NCBI GenBank assembly: GCA_018336035.1
Contig: JAGXRD010000104.1
Coordinates: 28,018-92,017 of the forward strand
Reading direction: 5' to 3'
Origin: Alphaproteobacteria bacterium
GTDB lineage: Bacteria; Pseudomonadota; Alphaproteobacteria; Ferrovibrionales; Ferrovibrionaceae
DNA: 64,000 bases
Shown here: positions 8,937-17,690 of the stretch, piece by piece
Layout: each line of letters begins with the position of its first letter
Position numbering within the stretch: the first letter of the stretch is position 1
Made by a program: the position numbers and the translations under genes
Notes under the pieces: generated by a model
What the model was told of the DNA's origin: nothing
Database searches by the model: none
What the model saw: the letters and a program-made list of their open reading frames with translations, nothing else

Positions 8937-10472
8937 TTAGTCGGCCGGTTTTTCTTCGTCTTCCGTATCGGCCTCGGCCTCGGTTTCGTCCGCCTGTTCC
9001 TCGGTTTCATCACCGGGGGTTTCCATTGCGGCAGGATCGGTGTCGTAGGACTGGTCCGTCGGAATCTCGATCTGGATGGTGCTCGGATCGACGCCCGAAC
9101 CGCGGTCCAGCATGCCGGTCACCATCTCGGGGAAGGCGATCACCAGGCCGACCATGATGATCTGGATGCACACGAAGGGCACGGCGCCCCAGTAGATCTG
9201 GCCGGTCGTGACTTTCGGGATCAGCTTGCCGGTCACCTTGTCGATATAGTCCGCCACCGGGGCGACGCTGCGCAGGTAGAACAGCGCGAAGCCAAACGGC
9301 GGATGCATGAACGAGGTCTGCATGTTGACGCCGAGCAGCACGCCGAACCAGATCAGGTCGATGCCCAGTTTTTCCGCCGCCGGGCCGAGCAGCGGCACGA
9401 CGATGAAGGCCAGCTCGAAGAAATCGAGGAAGAAGGCCAGCAGGAAGACCATGATGTTGACGACGATCAGGAAGCCGAGCTGGCCGCCGGGCAGGCTGGT
9501 CAGCAGATGTTCGACCCAGAGATCGCCGTTCACGGCGCGGAAGGTCAGGCCGAACACGGTCGAGCCGATCAGGATGAAGATGACGAAAGCCGAGAGCTTG
9601 GCCGTCGTATCCATCGCCTGGCGCAGCAGTGACCAGTCGAGCTTGCGCTTCATCAGCGCCAGGATCAGCGCGCCGGCCGCACCCATGGCACCGCCTTCGG
9701 TCGGCGTCGCCACGCCGATGAAGATGGTGCCCAGCACCAGGAAGATCAGCACCAGCGGCGGCACCAGCGACACCAGCACGCGGATCAGCAGCTGCATGCC
9801 GTGCAGCGTGCGGGCTTCCAGCGGCAGGGCCGGGGCGCGTTTGGGGAAGATGATGGTGATCAGGAAGATGTAGCCGGCATAGAGCGCCGAGAGCACCAGG
9901 CCGGGGATCAGGGCGCCGGCATACATGTCGCCGACCGAGCGGCCGAGCTGATCGGCCATGATGATCAGCACCAGGCTGGGCGGGATGATCTGCGCCAGCG
10001 TGCCCGATGCCGCAATCACGCCGCTGGCGAGGCGACGGTCATAGCCGTAGCGCAGCATGATCGGCAGCGAGATCAGGCCCATCGAGATCACCGAGGCGGC
10101 CACCACGCCGGTGGTCGCCGCCAGCAGGGCGCCGACGAAGATGACCGCATAGGCCAGGCCGCCGCGCATGGGGCCGAATAGCTGGCCGATGGTGTCGAGC
10201 AGGTCTTCCGCCATGCCGGATCGTTCGAGGATCAGGCCCATGAAGGTGAAGAAGGGAATCGCCAGCAGCGTATCGTTGCGCATGATGCCGAATACGCGTT
10301 CGGGCAGCGCCTGCAGCAAAGCCGGCGTCAGCAGGCCGAGTTCGATGCCGATGAAGGCGAAGATCAGGCCGTTGGCGGCCAGCGCGAAAGCGACCGGGTA
10401 GCCGAACAGCAGGAAGAAGACCAGCGCCAGGAACATCAGCGGCGCCATGTTTTCAGTCAGGAACGAGACCAT
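8937..10472 (-). CDS. dctM: TRAP transporter large permease
   Basis: This 511-residue membrane protein of the DctM type has about 12 hydrophobic segments. Signatures include MRGGLAYAVIFVGALLAATTG, the P-rich IIPPSLVLIIMADQ, and TPTEGGAMGAAGALI. With the small permease encoded just upstream it forms the Na+-coupled membrane part of a TRAP importer for organic acids or similar solutes. The last 55-60 residues form an unusual soluble tail that becomes almost entirely Glu/Asp/Thr (ETEEQADETEAEADTEDEE). No DctP binding protein is adjacent. Confidence 0.93.
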   Translation of the reverse strand: MVSFLTENMAPLMFLALVFFLLFGYPVAFALAANGLIFAFIGIELGLLTPALLQALPERVFGIMRNDTLLAIPFFTFMGLILERSGMAEDLLDTIGQLFGPMRGGLAYAVIFVGALLAATTGVVAASVISMGLISLPIMLRYGYDRRLASGVIAASGTLAQIIPPSLVLIIMADQLGRSVGDMYAGALIPGLVLSALYAGYIFLITIIFPKRAPALPLEARTLHGMQLLIRVLVSLVPPLVLIFLVLGTIFIGVATPTEGGAMGAAGALILALMKRKLDWSLLRQAMDTTAKLSAFVIFILIGSTVFGLTFRAVNGDLWVEHLLTSLPGGQLGFLIVVNIMVFLLAFFLDFFELAFIVVPLLGPAAEKLGIDLIWFGVLLGVNMQTSFMHPPFGFALFYLRSVAPVADYIDKVTGKLIPKVTTGQIYWGAVPFVCIQIIMVGLVIAFPEMVTGMLDRGSGVDPSTIQIEIPTDQSYDTDPAAMETPGDETEEQADETEAEADTEDEEKPAD

Positions 10473-10477
10473 ATCGA

Positions 10478-11041
10478 TTACTCCGCGGCGCCTTCGGCGG
10501 GGCTGTGGGCGTCACCCTTCTTGGGCGCCGGATTGGGAATCAGGCCTTGCAGGAAGGCGATGCGTTTAATCAGTTCAGAGAAGCCCTGCAGGATCAGCAG
10601 CAGGAAGCCGAGTGGCAGCAGCAGCTTCACCGGCCAGCGGATCAGGCCGCCGGCATCGCTCGACATCTCGTTGCGGACGAAGGAGTCGACCAGCATCGGC
10701 CAGGACAGATACATGATGATGATCGAGATCGGCAGCAGGAACAGCGTGGTGCCGATGATGTCGATCCAGGTCAGTGTCTTCTCGGAGAATCTGCTGACGA
10801 TCACGTCGATGCGGATATGTTCGTTGCGCAGCAGCGTATAGCCGGCGCAGAGCATGAAGACGAAGGAGAACAGATACCACTGCACTTCCAGCCAGGCATT
10901 CGAACTGGTGTTGAACAGGTATCGCACCGAGGCATTGCCGGCGCTGATGATCACTGCGACCAGGACCGCCCAGTAAACGATGCGGCCGACCCAGTCGTTG
11001 AGACGGTCAACGGCTGTGCTGAAAGCCAATAGCAAACGCAT
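10478..11041 (-). CDS. dctQ: TRAP transporter small permease
   Basis: The 187-residue protein has four membrane segments (about 18-38, 50-68, 92-115, 134-158) and DctQ hallmarks: NVSVRYLFNTSSNAWLEVQW-like helix 2 (here NASVRYLFNTSSNAWLEVQW) and LRNEHIRIDVIVSRFS. It stops five bases before the dctM start, so the two are one operon. The C-terminus is a short charged tail. The 258 bases upstream hold no gene I can support. Confidence 0.92.
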   Translation of the reverse strand: MRLLLAFSTAVDRLNDWVGRIVYWAVLVAVIISAGNASVRYLFNTSSNAWLEVQWYLFSFVFMLCAGYTLLRNEHIRIDVIVSRFSEKTLTWIDIIGTTLFLLPISIIIMYLSWPMLVDSFVRNEMSSDAGGLIRWPVKLLLPLGFLLLILQGFSELIKRIAFLQGLIPNPAPKKGDAHSPAEGAAE

Positions 11042-11254
11042 ATAACAAATCCCCCTTCACAGCAGGCCGGTACGGCCGTTGTGACCCGATTGATCAAGTG
11101 ATTGGTGCCGCGCCTGCCAGCGAGGAAGCCCGGTACCAGCGTTCCCTGTTTCGGGGCGTATTTATGCTATGCGGGTCGTCCGATAAAGCCCCGGTCGGCG
11201 ACCGGCGCCATTTATAGACGAGGGCCTTGGCCAAAGTCAGGAAAAAAGTCGTAA

Positions 11255-11274
11255 ATTCGTGAATTTGAACGAAT
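11255..11274. promoter_or_regulatory. Inverted repeat upstream of dctQ
   Basis: ATTCGT (11255-11260) and ACGAAT (11269-11274) form an AT-rich dyad with an 8-base spacer. It lies between the stop of the 11300 gene and dctQ. On the minus strand a run of six T residues follows a few bases later, so it may be a weak terminator rather than an operator. Confidence 0.35.
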
Positions 11275-11299
11275 ATTGCCGGTCCGGGGCGCCACCCGG

Positions 11300-12142
11300 T
11301 TATCCCATTTCGCCGGTGGTGGTGTTGTAGTTATTGATAATCCGGTGCAACACGTCGAGCTGGTTGCGGGCGATCGGGTCCTGGCCGTTCAGGATCAGGG
11401 TCAGGGCAACCCGGGTGATGCCCAGTTTCGAGGCAACCTGGTCCAGGTTGATGCCGCGCGCCCGGCAGGCGACGGTGATCATGTCGAAAGAGCCCTTGTC
11501 GAGAAAGACGCGGCCCCATTCGTCGCGGCCGGTCAGCCGGATCGGCTTGATCTCGAGCGCTGCGTTTTTCTGCGGACGCGGGGCGGGCGCCGCGGCGGGA
11601 CGGCCGGTCGGCACGCTGCGCTGGGTCGGCCGCCAGTCGGGGTCGCGTTCAAACACTTCCAGCTGGGGCGCCTGCTCCATCAGGTGCAGCAGCATGTTGC
11701 GCATATGCACCAGCAGCTGGTCGGCGGTGCCGCTGGCTTCGGGCCCATCGAGCAGCAGGTTGCTCAGTTCTTCCAGCCGTTTGAGACGCGAGGCAAAGAA
11801 TTCCCGCGCGCCATAGGGCAGGGCGGTGCGCGCCTCGATCAGGTTTTCCAGATAGCTCTGTTTGACGTCGATCTCGACCTTGAGGATTTTCGCGCGCAGC
11901 TGCGCCACGAAACGGCGCAATTCGTCGCGTCGACCGGTCTTGAGTACGGAGAGCCGACCCTCGGCAATCTCGGCAGACTGGTGGAAATCGTCCACCAGAG
12001 TGGCGAATTTGCGAAAACCGCTCACCGTATTGCGCTTCTCGTTCACGTCTTCGGTGAACTTGAAGATATACATCGCCCGCTGCTCGATCCGCGATACGAG
12101 CTCGTTGGCTTCCTGAATGTGGGCCTGATTGTCGACGATCAT
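11300..12142 (-). CDS. Unknown protein with coiled N-terminus and C-terminal HTH-like domain
   Basis: The 280-residue product has a helical, charged N-terminal two thirds (residues 1-160, e.g. EDVNEKRNTVSGFRKFATLV and KILKVEIDVKQSYLENLIEA). A Pro/Ala/Arg linker lies at about 170-195. The C-terminal 85 residues contain GINLDQVASKLGITRVALTL, a pattern close to a Cro/XRE helix-turn-helix. I do not recognise the family. It precedes dctQM on the same strand by 258 bases and could be its regulator, but the gap and dyad argue for separate transcription. Confidence 0.75.
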   Translation of the reverse strand: MIVDNQAHIQEANELVSRIEQRAMYIFKFTEDVNEKRNTVSGFRKFATLVDDFHQSAEIAEGRLSVLKTGRRDELRRFVAQLRAKILKVEIDVKQSYLENLIEARTALPYGAREFFASRLKRLEELSNLLLDGPEASGTADQLLVHMRNMLLHLMEQAPQLEVFERDPDWRPTQRSVPTGRPAAAPAPRPQKNAALEIKPIRLTGRDEWGRVFLDKGSFDMITVACRARGINLDQVASKLGITRVALTLILNGQDPIARNQLDVLHRIINNYNTTTGEMG

Positions 12143-12261
12143 GCGCGGGATACTGTCTGGTCAGCGTTACGTTAACCTTAACACACTCTTTCCGGGCGGA
12201 AACCGCTTGGTTACTCCGCCAAAAGGATAGGTTGTACAGTCAGGGTGTGCGGCAGAGGGCT

Positions 12262-13662
12262 TCAGGCCGCCACGTTCAATCCCTGCTGCGCGACCCAGGC
12301 CAGGGTTTTCGCCAGCGCGCGCTCAAACCGGTCGAACATCTCGTCGATTTCGCTCTCGGTGATGATCATCGGCGGGCAGAAGCCGATCACGTCGCCGGCC
12401 ATGGCGCGAATGATCAGGCCTTCCTCCTGCGCGAAGTTCATGCAGGCGGCGCCGACGCCTGCCGTCGGCGCGAAGCTGCGCTTGCTCTGCTTGTCGGCGA
12501 CCAGTTCGGCGGCGCCGATCAGGCCGGTGCCGCGCGCTTCGCCGACCAGCGGATGGTCGCCCAGCTTCTTCAGGCGGGCCTGGAAGCGCGGCGCCACGGT
12601 ATTCACATGGCCCAGCATGTCGCGCTCTTCGTAGATCTGCAGCGTGCGCAGCGCCACAGCGGCGGCGACCGGATGGCCGCCATAGGTGAAGCCATGGCCA
12701 AACGTGCCGATCTTGCCGGAATTCTCGCGGATCACCTCGTAGACATGCTCGGGCACCAGCACGGCCGAGATCGGCAGATAGGCGCTGGAGAGCTGCTTGG
12801 CGCAGGAGATGAAATCGGGCTGATAGCCGAAGGTCTGGGCACCCCACCAGTTGCCGGTACGGCCGAAGCCGCAGATCACTTCATCCGAGACGCTGAGGAT
12901 GTCGTATTTGCGCAGCACCTTCTCGATCGCGGGGAAATAATCCTTTGGCGGCAGGATCACGCCGCCGGCGCCCATGACCGGTTCGGCGAAGAAAGCCGCC
13001 ACGCTGTCCGGGCCTTCCGTGAGGATGGCGTCTTCCAGATTTTTCGCCAGCCGCGCGACGAAGTCAGCCTCGCTCTCGCCGGCTTCAGCAAAGCGATAGT
13101 AATGCGGGCAATCGACATGCTTGATCCGCGCGATCGGCAGGTCGAAGTCTTTATGGTTGGCTGGCAGGCCGGTGAGGCTGGCACTGGCGACCGTGACGCC
13201 GTGGTAGCCCTTGATGCGCGACAGGATGGTCTTCTTGTCGGTGCGGCCGCGCGCGTTGTTGTAGTACCAGATCAGCTTGATCAGCGTGTCGTTGGCGCCC
13301 GAGCCGCCCTCGGCGAAAAAGATCTTGCCGACGGGAATCGGGCTCAATGCCTTCAGCTTCTCGGCCAGTTCGACGACAGGGCCTGTCGTCTTGTGCCCGA
13401 ACCCATGATAGTAGGGCAGCTTGCGCATCTGCTCGATGGCGGCATCGACGAGCGCCGCCTCGCTGAAGCCCAGCCCGGCACACCACAGGCCGGACATGCC
13501 TTCGATATATTCCTTGCCCTGGTCGTCGTAGACATAAATGCCCTTGCCGCGCTCGATCACCAGCGGGCCGACCGCCTCATGCTTCACCAGATTCGTATAG
13601 GGATGCAGCACATGGGCAATATCGCGGGCGGCCATCGAATTGGGCAATTGCGGGCTGGGCAT
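12262..13662 (-). CDS. Class III PLP-dependent aminotransferase (omega-transaminase type)
   Basis: This 466-residue enzyme matches the SpuC/putrescine- or beta-alanine-pyruvate aminotransferase group. It has LHPYTNLVKHEAVGPLVIER and YVYDDQGKEYIEGMSGLWCA at the N-terminus, then FAEGGSGANDTLIKLIWYYN for cofactor phosphate binding. SVSDEVICGFGRTGNWWG carries the PLP-ring Asp, and the Schiff-base lysine is K289 in ISCAKQLSSAYLPISAV. It probably transfers amino groups from polyamines or omega-amino acids to pyruvate. It stands alone between divergent or unrelated genes, and the specific amine is not predictable. Confidence 0.9.
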   Translation of the reverse strand: MPSPQLPNSMAARDIAHVLHPYTNLVKHEAVGPLVIERGKGIYVYDDQGKEYIEGMSGLWCAGLGFSEAALVDAAIEQMRKLPYYHGFGHKTTGPVVELAEKLKALSPIPVGKIFFAEGGSGANDTLIKLIWYYNNARGRTDKKTILSRIKGYHGVTVASASLTGLPANHKDFDLPIARIKHVDCPHYYRFAEAGESEADFVARLAKNLEDAILTEGPDSVAAFFAEPVMGAGGVILPPKDYFPAIEKVLRKYDILSVSDEVICGFGRTGNWWGAQTFGYQPDFISCAKQLSSAYLPISAVLVPEHVYEVIRENSGKIGTFGHGFTYGGHPVAAAVALRTLQIYEERDMLGHVNTVAPRFQARLKKLGDHPLVGEARGTGLIGAAELVADKQSKRSFAPTAGVGAACMNFAQEEGLIIRAMAGDVIGFCPPMIITESEIDEMFDRFERALAKTLAWVAQQGLNVAA

Positions 13663-13781
13663 GGGGCGAACCTGTCTGGGAGAATGCAGTGTTCAGTAGA
13701 CGGCGAAACGCCGTCGCTGTCAAAACGGTCCCGAGAAACTTCGCCCTATCGGGGGCAGAAACCGCTGGCTAGACTATCCAC

Positions 13782-14717
13782 ATGCTGACTCCGCTCATTC
13801 CCAGTCTGACATTCCCATCGCCCGCCGGCGATACCGTGTTGCATGGCTATGACTGGCTGCCGCCTGCCGAACCGCAGGGCGTGGTGGTGATCTCGCATGG
13901 CATGGCCGAACATGCCGCACGTTACGCGCGATTTGCCGCGGCGCTGACTGCGGCGGGCTTTGCCGTCTATGGTTTCGATCATCGCGGCCATGGCCAGACC
14001 GGCCAGAACAGCAACAGTCTCGGCCATATGGGCGACCAGGATAGCTGGAACCGCGCGGTGGCCGATCTCGCCGCCGTCTGCCGCTTCGCCACACAGCGTC
14101 ATCCCGGCAAGCCGCTGCTGCTGTTCTCGCATTCGATGGGCTCCTTCATGGGCCAGCAGTTCCTGTACGAACATGGCGCCATGCTCGCCGGCGCCGTGCT
14201 CTGCGGCTCCACCGGCAAGCCGCCGCCGATTGCTGCACTGGGCCGGCTGGTGACGCGGCTCGAACGCCTGCGGCTGGGCCGGCGCGGCATCAGCAGTCTG
14301 GTGCAGTCGTTGTCCTTCGATGCCTTCAACAAGCGGTTCCAGCCGCAGCGGACAGATTTCGACTGGCTGTCGCGTGATGCAGCCGAGGTCGACAAATACA
14401 TCGCCGATCCGCTCTGCGGTTTCCCGATCAGCGTGCAGTCCTGGATCGATCTGCTGGACGGCTTGCAGGCCATCGCGCGGCCGGAGAATCAGTCGCGTAT
14501 TCCCAAGGCGTTGCCGGTTTTCGTGATCGCAGGTAGGCACGATCCGGTCTCGGGCGGTGGCGCAGGGCTGAAGCAGCTGCTGGCCGCCTATGCCGCTGCG
14601 GGCCTGCGCAAGGTGGAAAGCCGTTTCTACGACGACGCGCGGCATGAGCTGCTGAACGAGATCAACCGCGACGAGGTCACTGCCGATGTCATCGGCTTCT
14701 TCAGGCGCTGTCTGTAG
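13782..14717 (+). CDS. Alpha/beta hydrolase, monoacylglycerol lipase/lysophospholipase type
   Basis: The 311-residue cytoplasmic protein has the serine hydrolase layout. The oxyanion segment is VVISHGMAEHAARYARFAAA, then GFDHRGHGQTGQ. The nucleophile elbow is SHSMGS with Ser118, the acid is in IAGRHDPVSGG, and the histidine is in YDDARHELLNE. These features match Hydrolase_4 (YhdW/PldB-like) enzymes that cleave monoacylglycerols or lysophospholipids. The gene converges on the marR-type gene, 15 bases away. Confidence 0.88.
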   Translation: MLTPLIPSLTFPSPAGDTVLHGYDWLPPAEPQGVVVISHGMAEHAARYARFAAALTAAGFAVYGFDHRGHGQTGQNSNSLGHMGDQDSWNRAVADLAAVCRFATQRHPGKPLLLFSHSMGSFMGQQFLYEHGAMLAGAVLCGSTGKPPPIAALGRLVTRLERLRLGRRGISSLVQSLSFDAFNKRFQPQRTDFDWLSRDAAEVDKYIADPLCGFPISVQSWIDLLDGLQAIARPENQSRIPKALPVFVIAGRHDPVSGGGAGLKQLLAAYAAAGLRKVESRFYDDARHELLNEINRDEVTADVIGFFRRCL

Positions 14718-14732
14718 GCCTATTCCGCGCGC

Positions 14733-15221
14733 CTACTTTGCGGGCGTGTCTTCCGCCGCCGGCAATTCGGCGAGATTGCCGTAAATCCGCTCGAGCAGGT
14801 TTTTCAGCTGGATGATCTCGGCTTCTGTCAGGCCTGCCACAGCGGCGGTTTCCAGCTGCTGCGCTGCCGGTGTCAGCATTGCGGTCACGCGCTCGCCGGC
14901 GGGCGTCAAGCGGATGGCGATGGCGCGGGCATCGCCACTGTCGCGCCCGCGGCTGACCAGACCGTTGGCTTCCAGCCCGCCGACCAGGCGAGAGAGAGTC
15001 GAAACTTCAATACTGGTACGCTGCGCCAGTTCGGTCAGGCGCTGGCCGTCGCGCTCGCGCAGGGCTGCCAGCACGCGCCAGTCCTGCAGCGCGATGCCGG
15101 CCGCGCGCAAGGCCGCACTGAAGCGGGCGGCCAGCGAAACGCCAGCGCGGTTGATCAGATAGGGAAGGTAACGGTCGAGCCGAAGCGGGGCAGAAGGATC
15201 GTCGGGCTGTGGGGCCGCCAT
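14733..15221 (-). CDS. MarR-family transcriptional regulator
   Basis: This 162-residue protein has the MarR winged helix at residues 50-115: LQDWRVLAALRERDGQRLTE, then LAQRTSIEVSTLSRLVGGLE and the wing RGRDSGDARAIAIRLTPAGE. It should act as a dimer that releases DNA on binding a phenolic or lipophilic ligand. It lies 23 bases downstream of the CheY-like gene on the same strand, so read-through is possible, but nothing links it to chemotaxis functionally. Its target is unknown. Confidence 0.9.
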   Translation of the reverse strand: MAAPQPDDPSAPLRLDRYLPYLINRAGVSLAARFSAALRAAGIALQDWRVLAALRERDGQRLTELAQRTSIEVSTLSRLVGGLEANGLVSRGRDSGDARAIAIRLTPAGERVTAMLTPAAQQLETAAVAGLTEAEIIQLKNLLERIYGNLAELPAAEDTPAK

Positions 15222-15244
15222 GATGCTGCGCTGGGCAGTCCGCC

Positions 15245-15637
15245 TCAGGAACCGAGCTTGCCCAGCACGGCTTCGATCTTCTGCTTCATGGTCGCGGCGT
15301 TGAAGGGCTTGACCATGTAGTTGTTCACGCCGGCCTGAATGGCGGTCTTCACCATTTCAGTGTCGCGCTGACCGGTCGCCATGATGAAGGGCATGCGCTT
15401 GGTCAGCGGATTGCTGCGGATGGTCTTGAGCAGAGTCAGACCGTCCATCCCGTCCATGTTCCAGTCGGAAATGATCAGGTCGAATTTGTTGGAGCCGATC
15501 GCGACCAGGGCTTCTGCGCCGCTTTTCGCTTCGACAACATTCTTGATGCCGATTTCCTGCAAGCAGTAGCGCGCGATGCCGCGCATGCTCATCTGGTCGT
15601 CGACGATCAAAACTCGGAGAGTGCTGGCCGATGGCAT
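15245..15637 (-). CDS. CheY-like single-domain response regulator
   Basis: The 130-residue receiver has the acidic pocket VDD, the phospho-acceptor D58 in LIISDWNMDGMDGLTLL, the switch Thr (MATGQRD) and Lys (MVKPFN). It is a complete canonical receiver with no output domain and is probably a second CheY acting on the motor or as a phosphate sink. The ATG at 15637 is chosen because it gives the normal CheY start and follows GGGAAGAG. It is last in the minus-strand chemotaxis run, 102 bases after cheB. Confidence 0.9.
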   Translation of the reverse strand: MPSASTLRVLIVDDQMSMRGIARYCLQEIGIKNVVEAKSGAEALVAIGSNKFDLIISDWNMDGMDGLTLLKTIRSNPLTKRMPFIMATGQRDTEMVKTAIQAGVNNYMVKPFNAATMKQKIEAVLGKLGS

Positions 15638-15739
15638 ATCGCTCGCTCTTCCCTCAACGCAACCAACCCCGGCCATCCTGGCCGGTGGTGTCGAAAATAA
15701 TGCTTAAGATCGTGGTTTTCATCGAAAAAAACAAGGTCT

Positions 15740-16792
15740 TCAGCGTTGTTTGCAACGGTTGAGGATCTCGGCCGCGACCTGGCCAATGCCTACTTCCGCT
15801 TGCACCGCACCCATCAGCTTGGCGGCCTTTGGCATGCCGTAAACGAGGCTTGTCGATTCGTCCTGCCCGATGGTCTGGGCGCCGACTTCCAGCATCTTCT
15901 TCAGGCCCACGGCGCCGTCCTTGCCCATGCCGGTCAGGATTACGCCGATGGCATTGTGGCCGGCGTGTTCGGCCACCGAGTTGAACAGCACATCCACGGA
16001 GGGGCGGTGGCCCGAGACCGGCGGATCGTGATTGAGCTTGGTGTAGTAATGGCCGCCCGAGCGATGCAGGGTCAGATGATAGTCGCCCGGGGCGATATAG
16101 ACATGGCCGGGGAAGACGCGGACGTTGTCCTTGGCCTCGGTGACGGTGACGGCCGAGAGCGAATCGAGTCGGGCGGCGAAGCTGCCGGTGAAACGCGGCG
16201 GCATATGCTGGGTGATCAGCACCGGCGGGCTGTCCGGCGGCAGGATGGTGATCACTTCCTTCAGCGCTTCGACACCGCCGGTGGACGATCCGATCGCGAC
16301 GATGATATCGGTCGAATTGAAGCCTGGGCCGGGGGTGAGCCGCTTGGGGGCAGCGCCTTCCACGGGCCGGTTGCGCGCCACCACACGGGCGGTGGAAGCG
16401 GTTTTCACCTTGGCGATCAGGTCGAGCTTGATCTCTTCCAGTGCGTGCTTGATGTCGAGCGTCGGCTTGGGCACGAAATCCACGGCGCCCATTTCGAGCG
16501 CCTGCATGGTGATGTTGGCGCCCTTCTGCGTCAGGGTCGAGACCATCACCACCGGCATCGGCCGCAGCCGCATGATCTTCTCGAGGAAGGAGATGCCATC
16601 CATATTCGGCATCTCGATATCCAGGGTCAGGACATCCGGGTTCAGTTCCTTGATCATCGCGCGGGCGACCAGCGGATCGGGCGCTGCACCGACCACATCG
16701 ATTTCCGGGTCGCTTGACAGGGCCGAGGTCAGCAACTGACGGATCAGCGCGCTGTCGTCGACGATAAGGACTTTGATCTTCTTGCCGGCCAC
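15740..16792 (-). CDS. cheB: Chemotaxis protein-glutamate methylesterase/deamidase
   Basis: The 350-residue product combines an N-terminal receiver (phospho-acceptor D58 in LTLDIEMPNMDG) with a C-terminal methylesterase. The triad is visible: the Ser in VAIGSSTGGVEAL, the His in TQHMPPRFTGSF and the Asp in ILTGMGKDGA. It demethylates and deamidates chemoreceptors when phosphorylated by CheA. The start is a GTG at 16792 with GGAG nine bases upstream, giving normal CheB length. A longer open frame continues upstream but only overlaps cheR. It sits 23 bases after cheR. Confidence 0.95.
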   Translation of the reverse strand: MAGKKIKVLIVDDSALIRQLLTSALSSDPEIDVVGAAPDPLVARAMIKELNPDVLTLDIEMPNMDGISFLEKIMRLRPMPVVMVSTLTQKGANITMQALEMGAVDFVPKPTLDIKHALEEIKLDLIAKVKTASTARVVARNRPVEGAAPKRLTPGPGFNSTDIIVAIGSSTGGVEALKEVITILPPDSPPVLITQHMPPRFTGSFAARLDSLSAVTVTEAKDNVRVFPGHVYIAPGDYHLTLHRSGGHYYTKLNHDPPVSGHRPSVDVLFNSVAEHAGHNAIGVILTGMGKDGAVGLKKMLEVGAQTIGQDESTSLVYGMPKAAKLMGAVQAEVGIGQVAAEILNRCKQR

Positions 16793-16815
16793 GGGCAACT
16801 CCGACGCCTGAATGA

Positions 16816-17676
16816 CTACGCGATCTTGCGATGAATGTTTCGGCCCAGCAGTTTGAACCGCTCGGTGATGCCGAACAGGTTCTCCGAATGGCCGATATAG
16901 AGGAAACCGCCCGGTGCCAGCAGGTTGGCGTAACGGTCGAACAGCACGCGCTGCGTGTCTTTGTCGAAATAGATCACGACATTGCGGCAGAAGATGATGT
17001 CGAACGGGCCCTTCATCGGCCACTGGCCGACCAGGTTCAGATGCTTGAAGCTGATCAGGTTGCGCGCTTCTTCCACCACGCGCACCTTGTCTTGGCCATG
17101 CGGCTCGAAATACTTCTTGGCGATATCCGCCGGCATGCCTTCCAGCGCCGTGGCCGGATAGATGCCCTCGTTGCCGCGACGGACCATTTCGGTATCGATA
17201 TCGGTGGCCAGGATCTTGGCATCCCACTGCTTGATATCTGGCATCGCGCGCAGCAGCGTGATCGCTGCGGAATAGGGCTCTTCGCCTGACGAGCAGCCGG
17301 CCGACCAGATACGCAGGCGGCGACCCTGGCTCACGGCGCGGGCGCGGATTTCCTGCAGTGCGGTGGTGGCGAGATGCTCGAAATGATGGTTCTCGCGGAA
17401 GAACTTGGTCAGGTTGGTGGTCAGCGCGTTCAGCGTGGTGCCGAGTTCGCCGCTGCCGGCATCCGATCCGATGAACTCGATGTATTCACGGAAGCCGCTC
17501 ATGCCCAGCTTGCGCAGCCGCTTGGCCAGGCGGGCGTAGACCATGTTGTGCTTGGTCGGACCTAGCTCAATGCCGGTCTTTTCCTTCAGCATTGAGCGGA
17601 GAAAATCGTAGTCGCTGGCCGAAAAAGCGAATTCGCGGTCTTCGGCCGTCGGGCTATCGGTTGTGCGGGTTGCCAT
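16816..17676 (-). CDS. cheR: Chemotaxis receptor methyltransferase
   Basis: The 286-residue enzyme methylates receptor glutamates with S-adenosylmethionine. The N-terminal helical domain (FLRSMLKEKTGIELGPTKHN) is followed by the SAM-binding domain with IWSAGCSSGEEPYSAAITLL and the FDIIFCRNVVIYFDK motif IV. The length is typical. It lies 14 bases after cheW and 23 before cheB in a compact operon. Confidence 0.96.
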   Translation of the reverse strand: MATRTTDSPTAEDREFAFSASDYDFLRSMLKEKTGIELGPTKHNMVYARLAKRLRKLGMSGFREYIEFIGSDAGSGELGTTLNALTTNLTKFFRENHHFEHLATTALQEIRARAVSQGRRLRIWSAGCSSGEEPYSAAITLLRAMPDIKQWDAKILATDIDTEMVRRGNEGIYPATALEGMPADIAKKYFEPHGQDKVRVVEEARNLISFKHLNLVGQWPMKGPFDIIFCRNVVIYFDKDTQRVLFDRYANLLAPGGFLYIGHSENLFGITERFKLLGRNIHRKIA

Positions 17677-17690
17677 GTGAGATCAGCAGC

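Noticed and set aside
12143..12261. CtrA-type site (GTTAACCTTAAC near 12170-12182)
   Set aside because: The two TTAA halves are two bases apart rather than the seven needed for CtrA.
15740..17227. A longer cheB reading frame of 495 codons
   Set aside because: The first 145 codons only re-read cheR in another frame; the GTG at 16792 with GGAG gives the normal CheB length.
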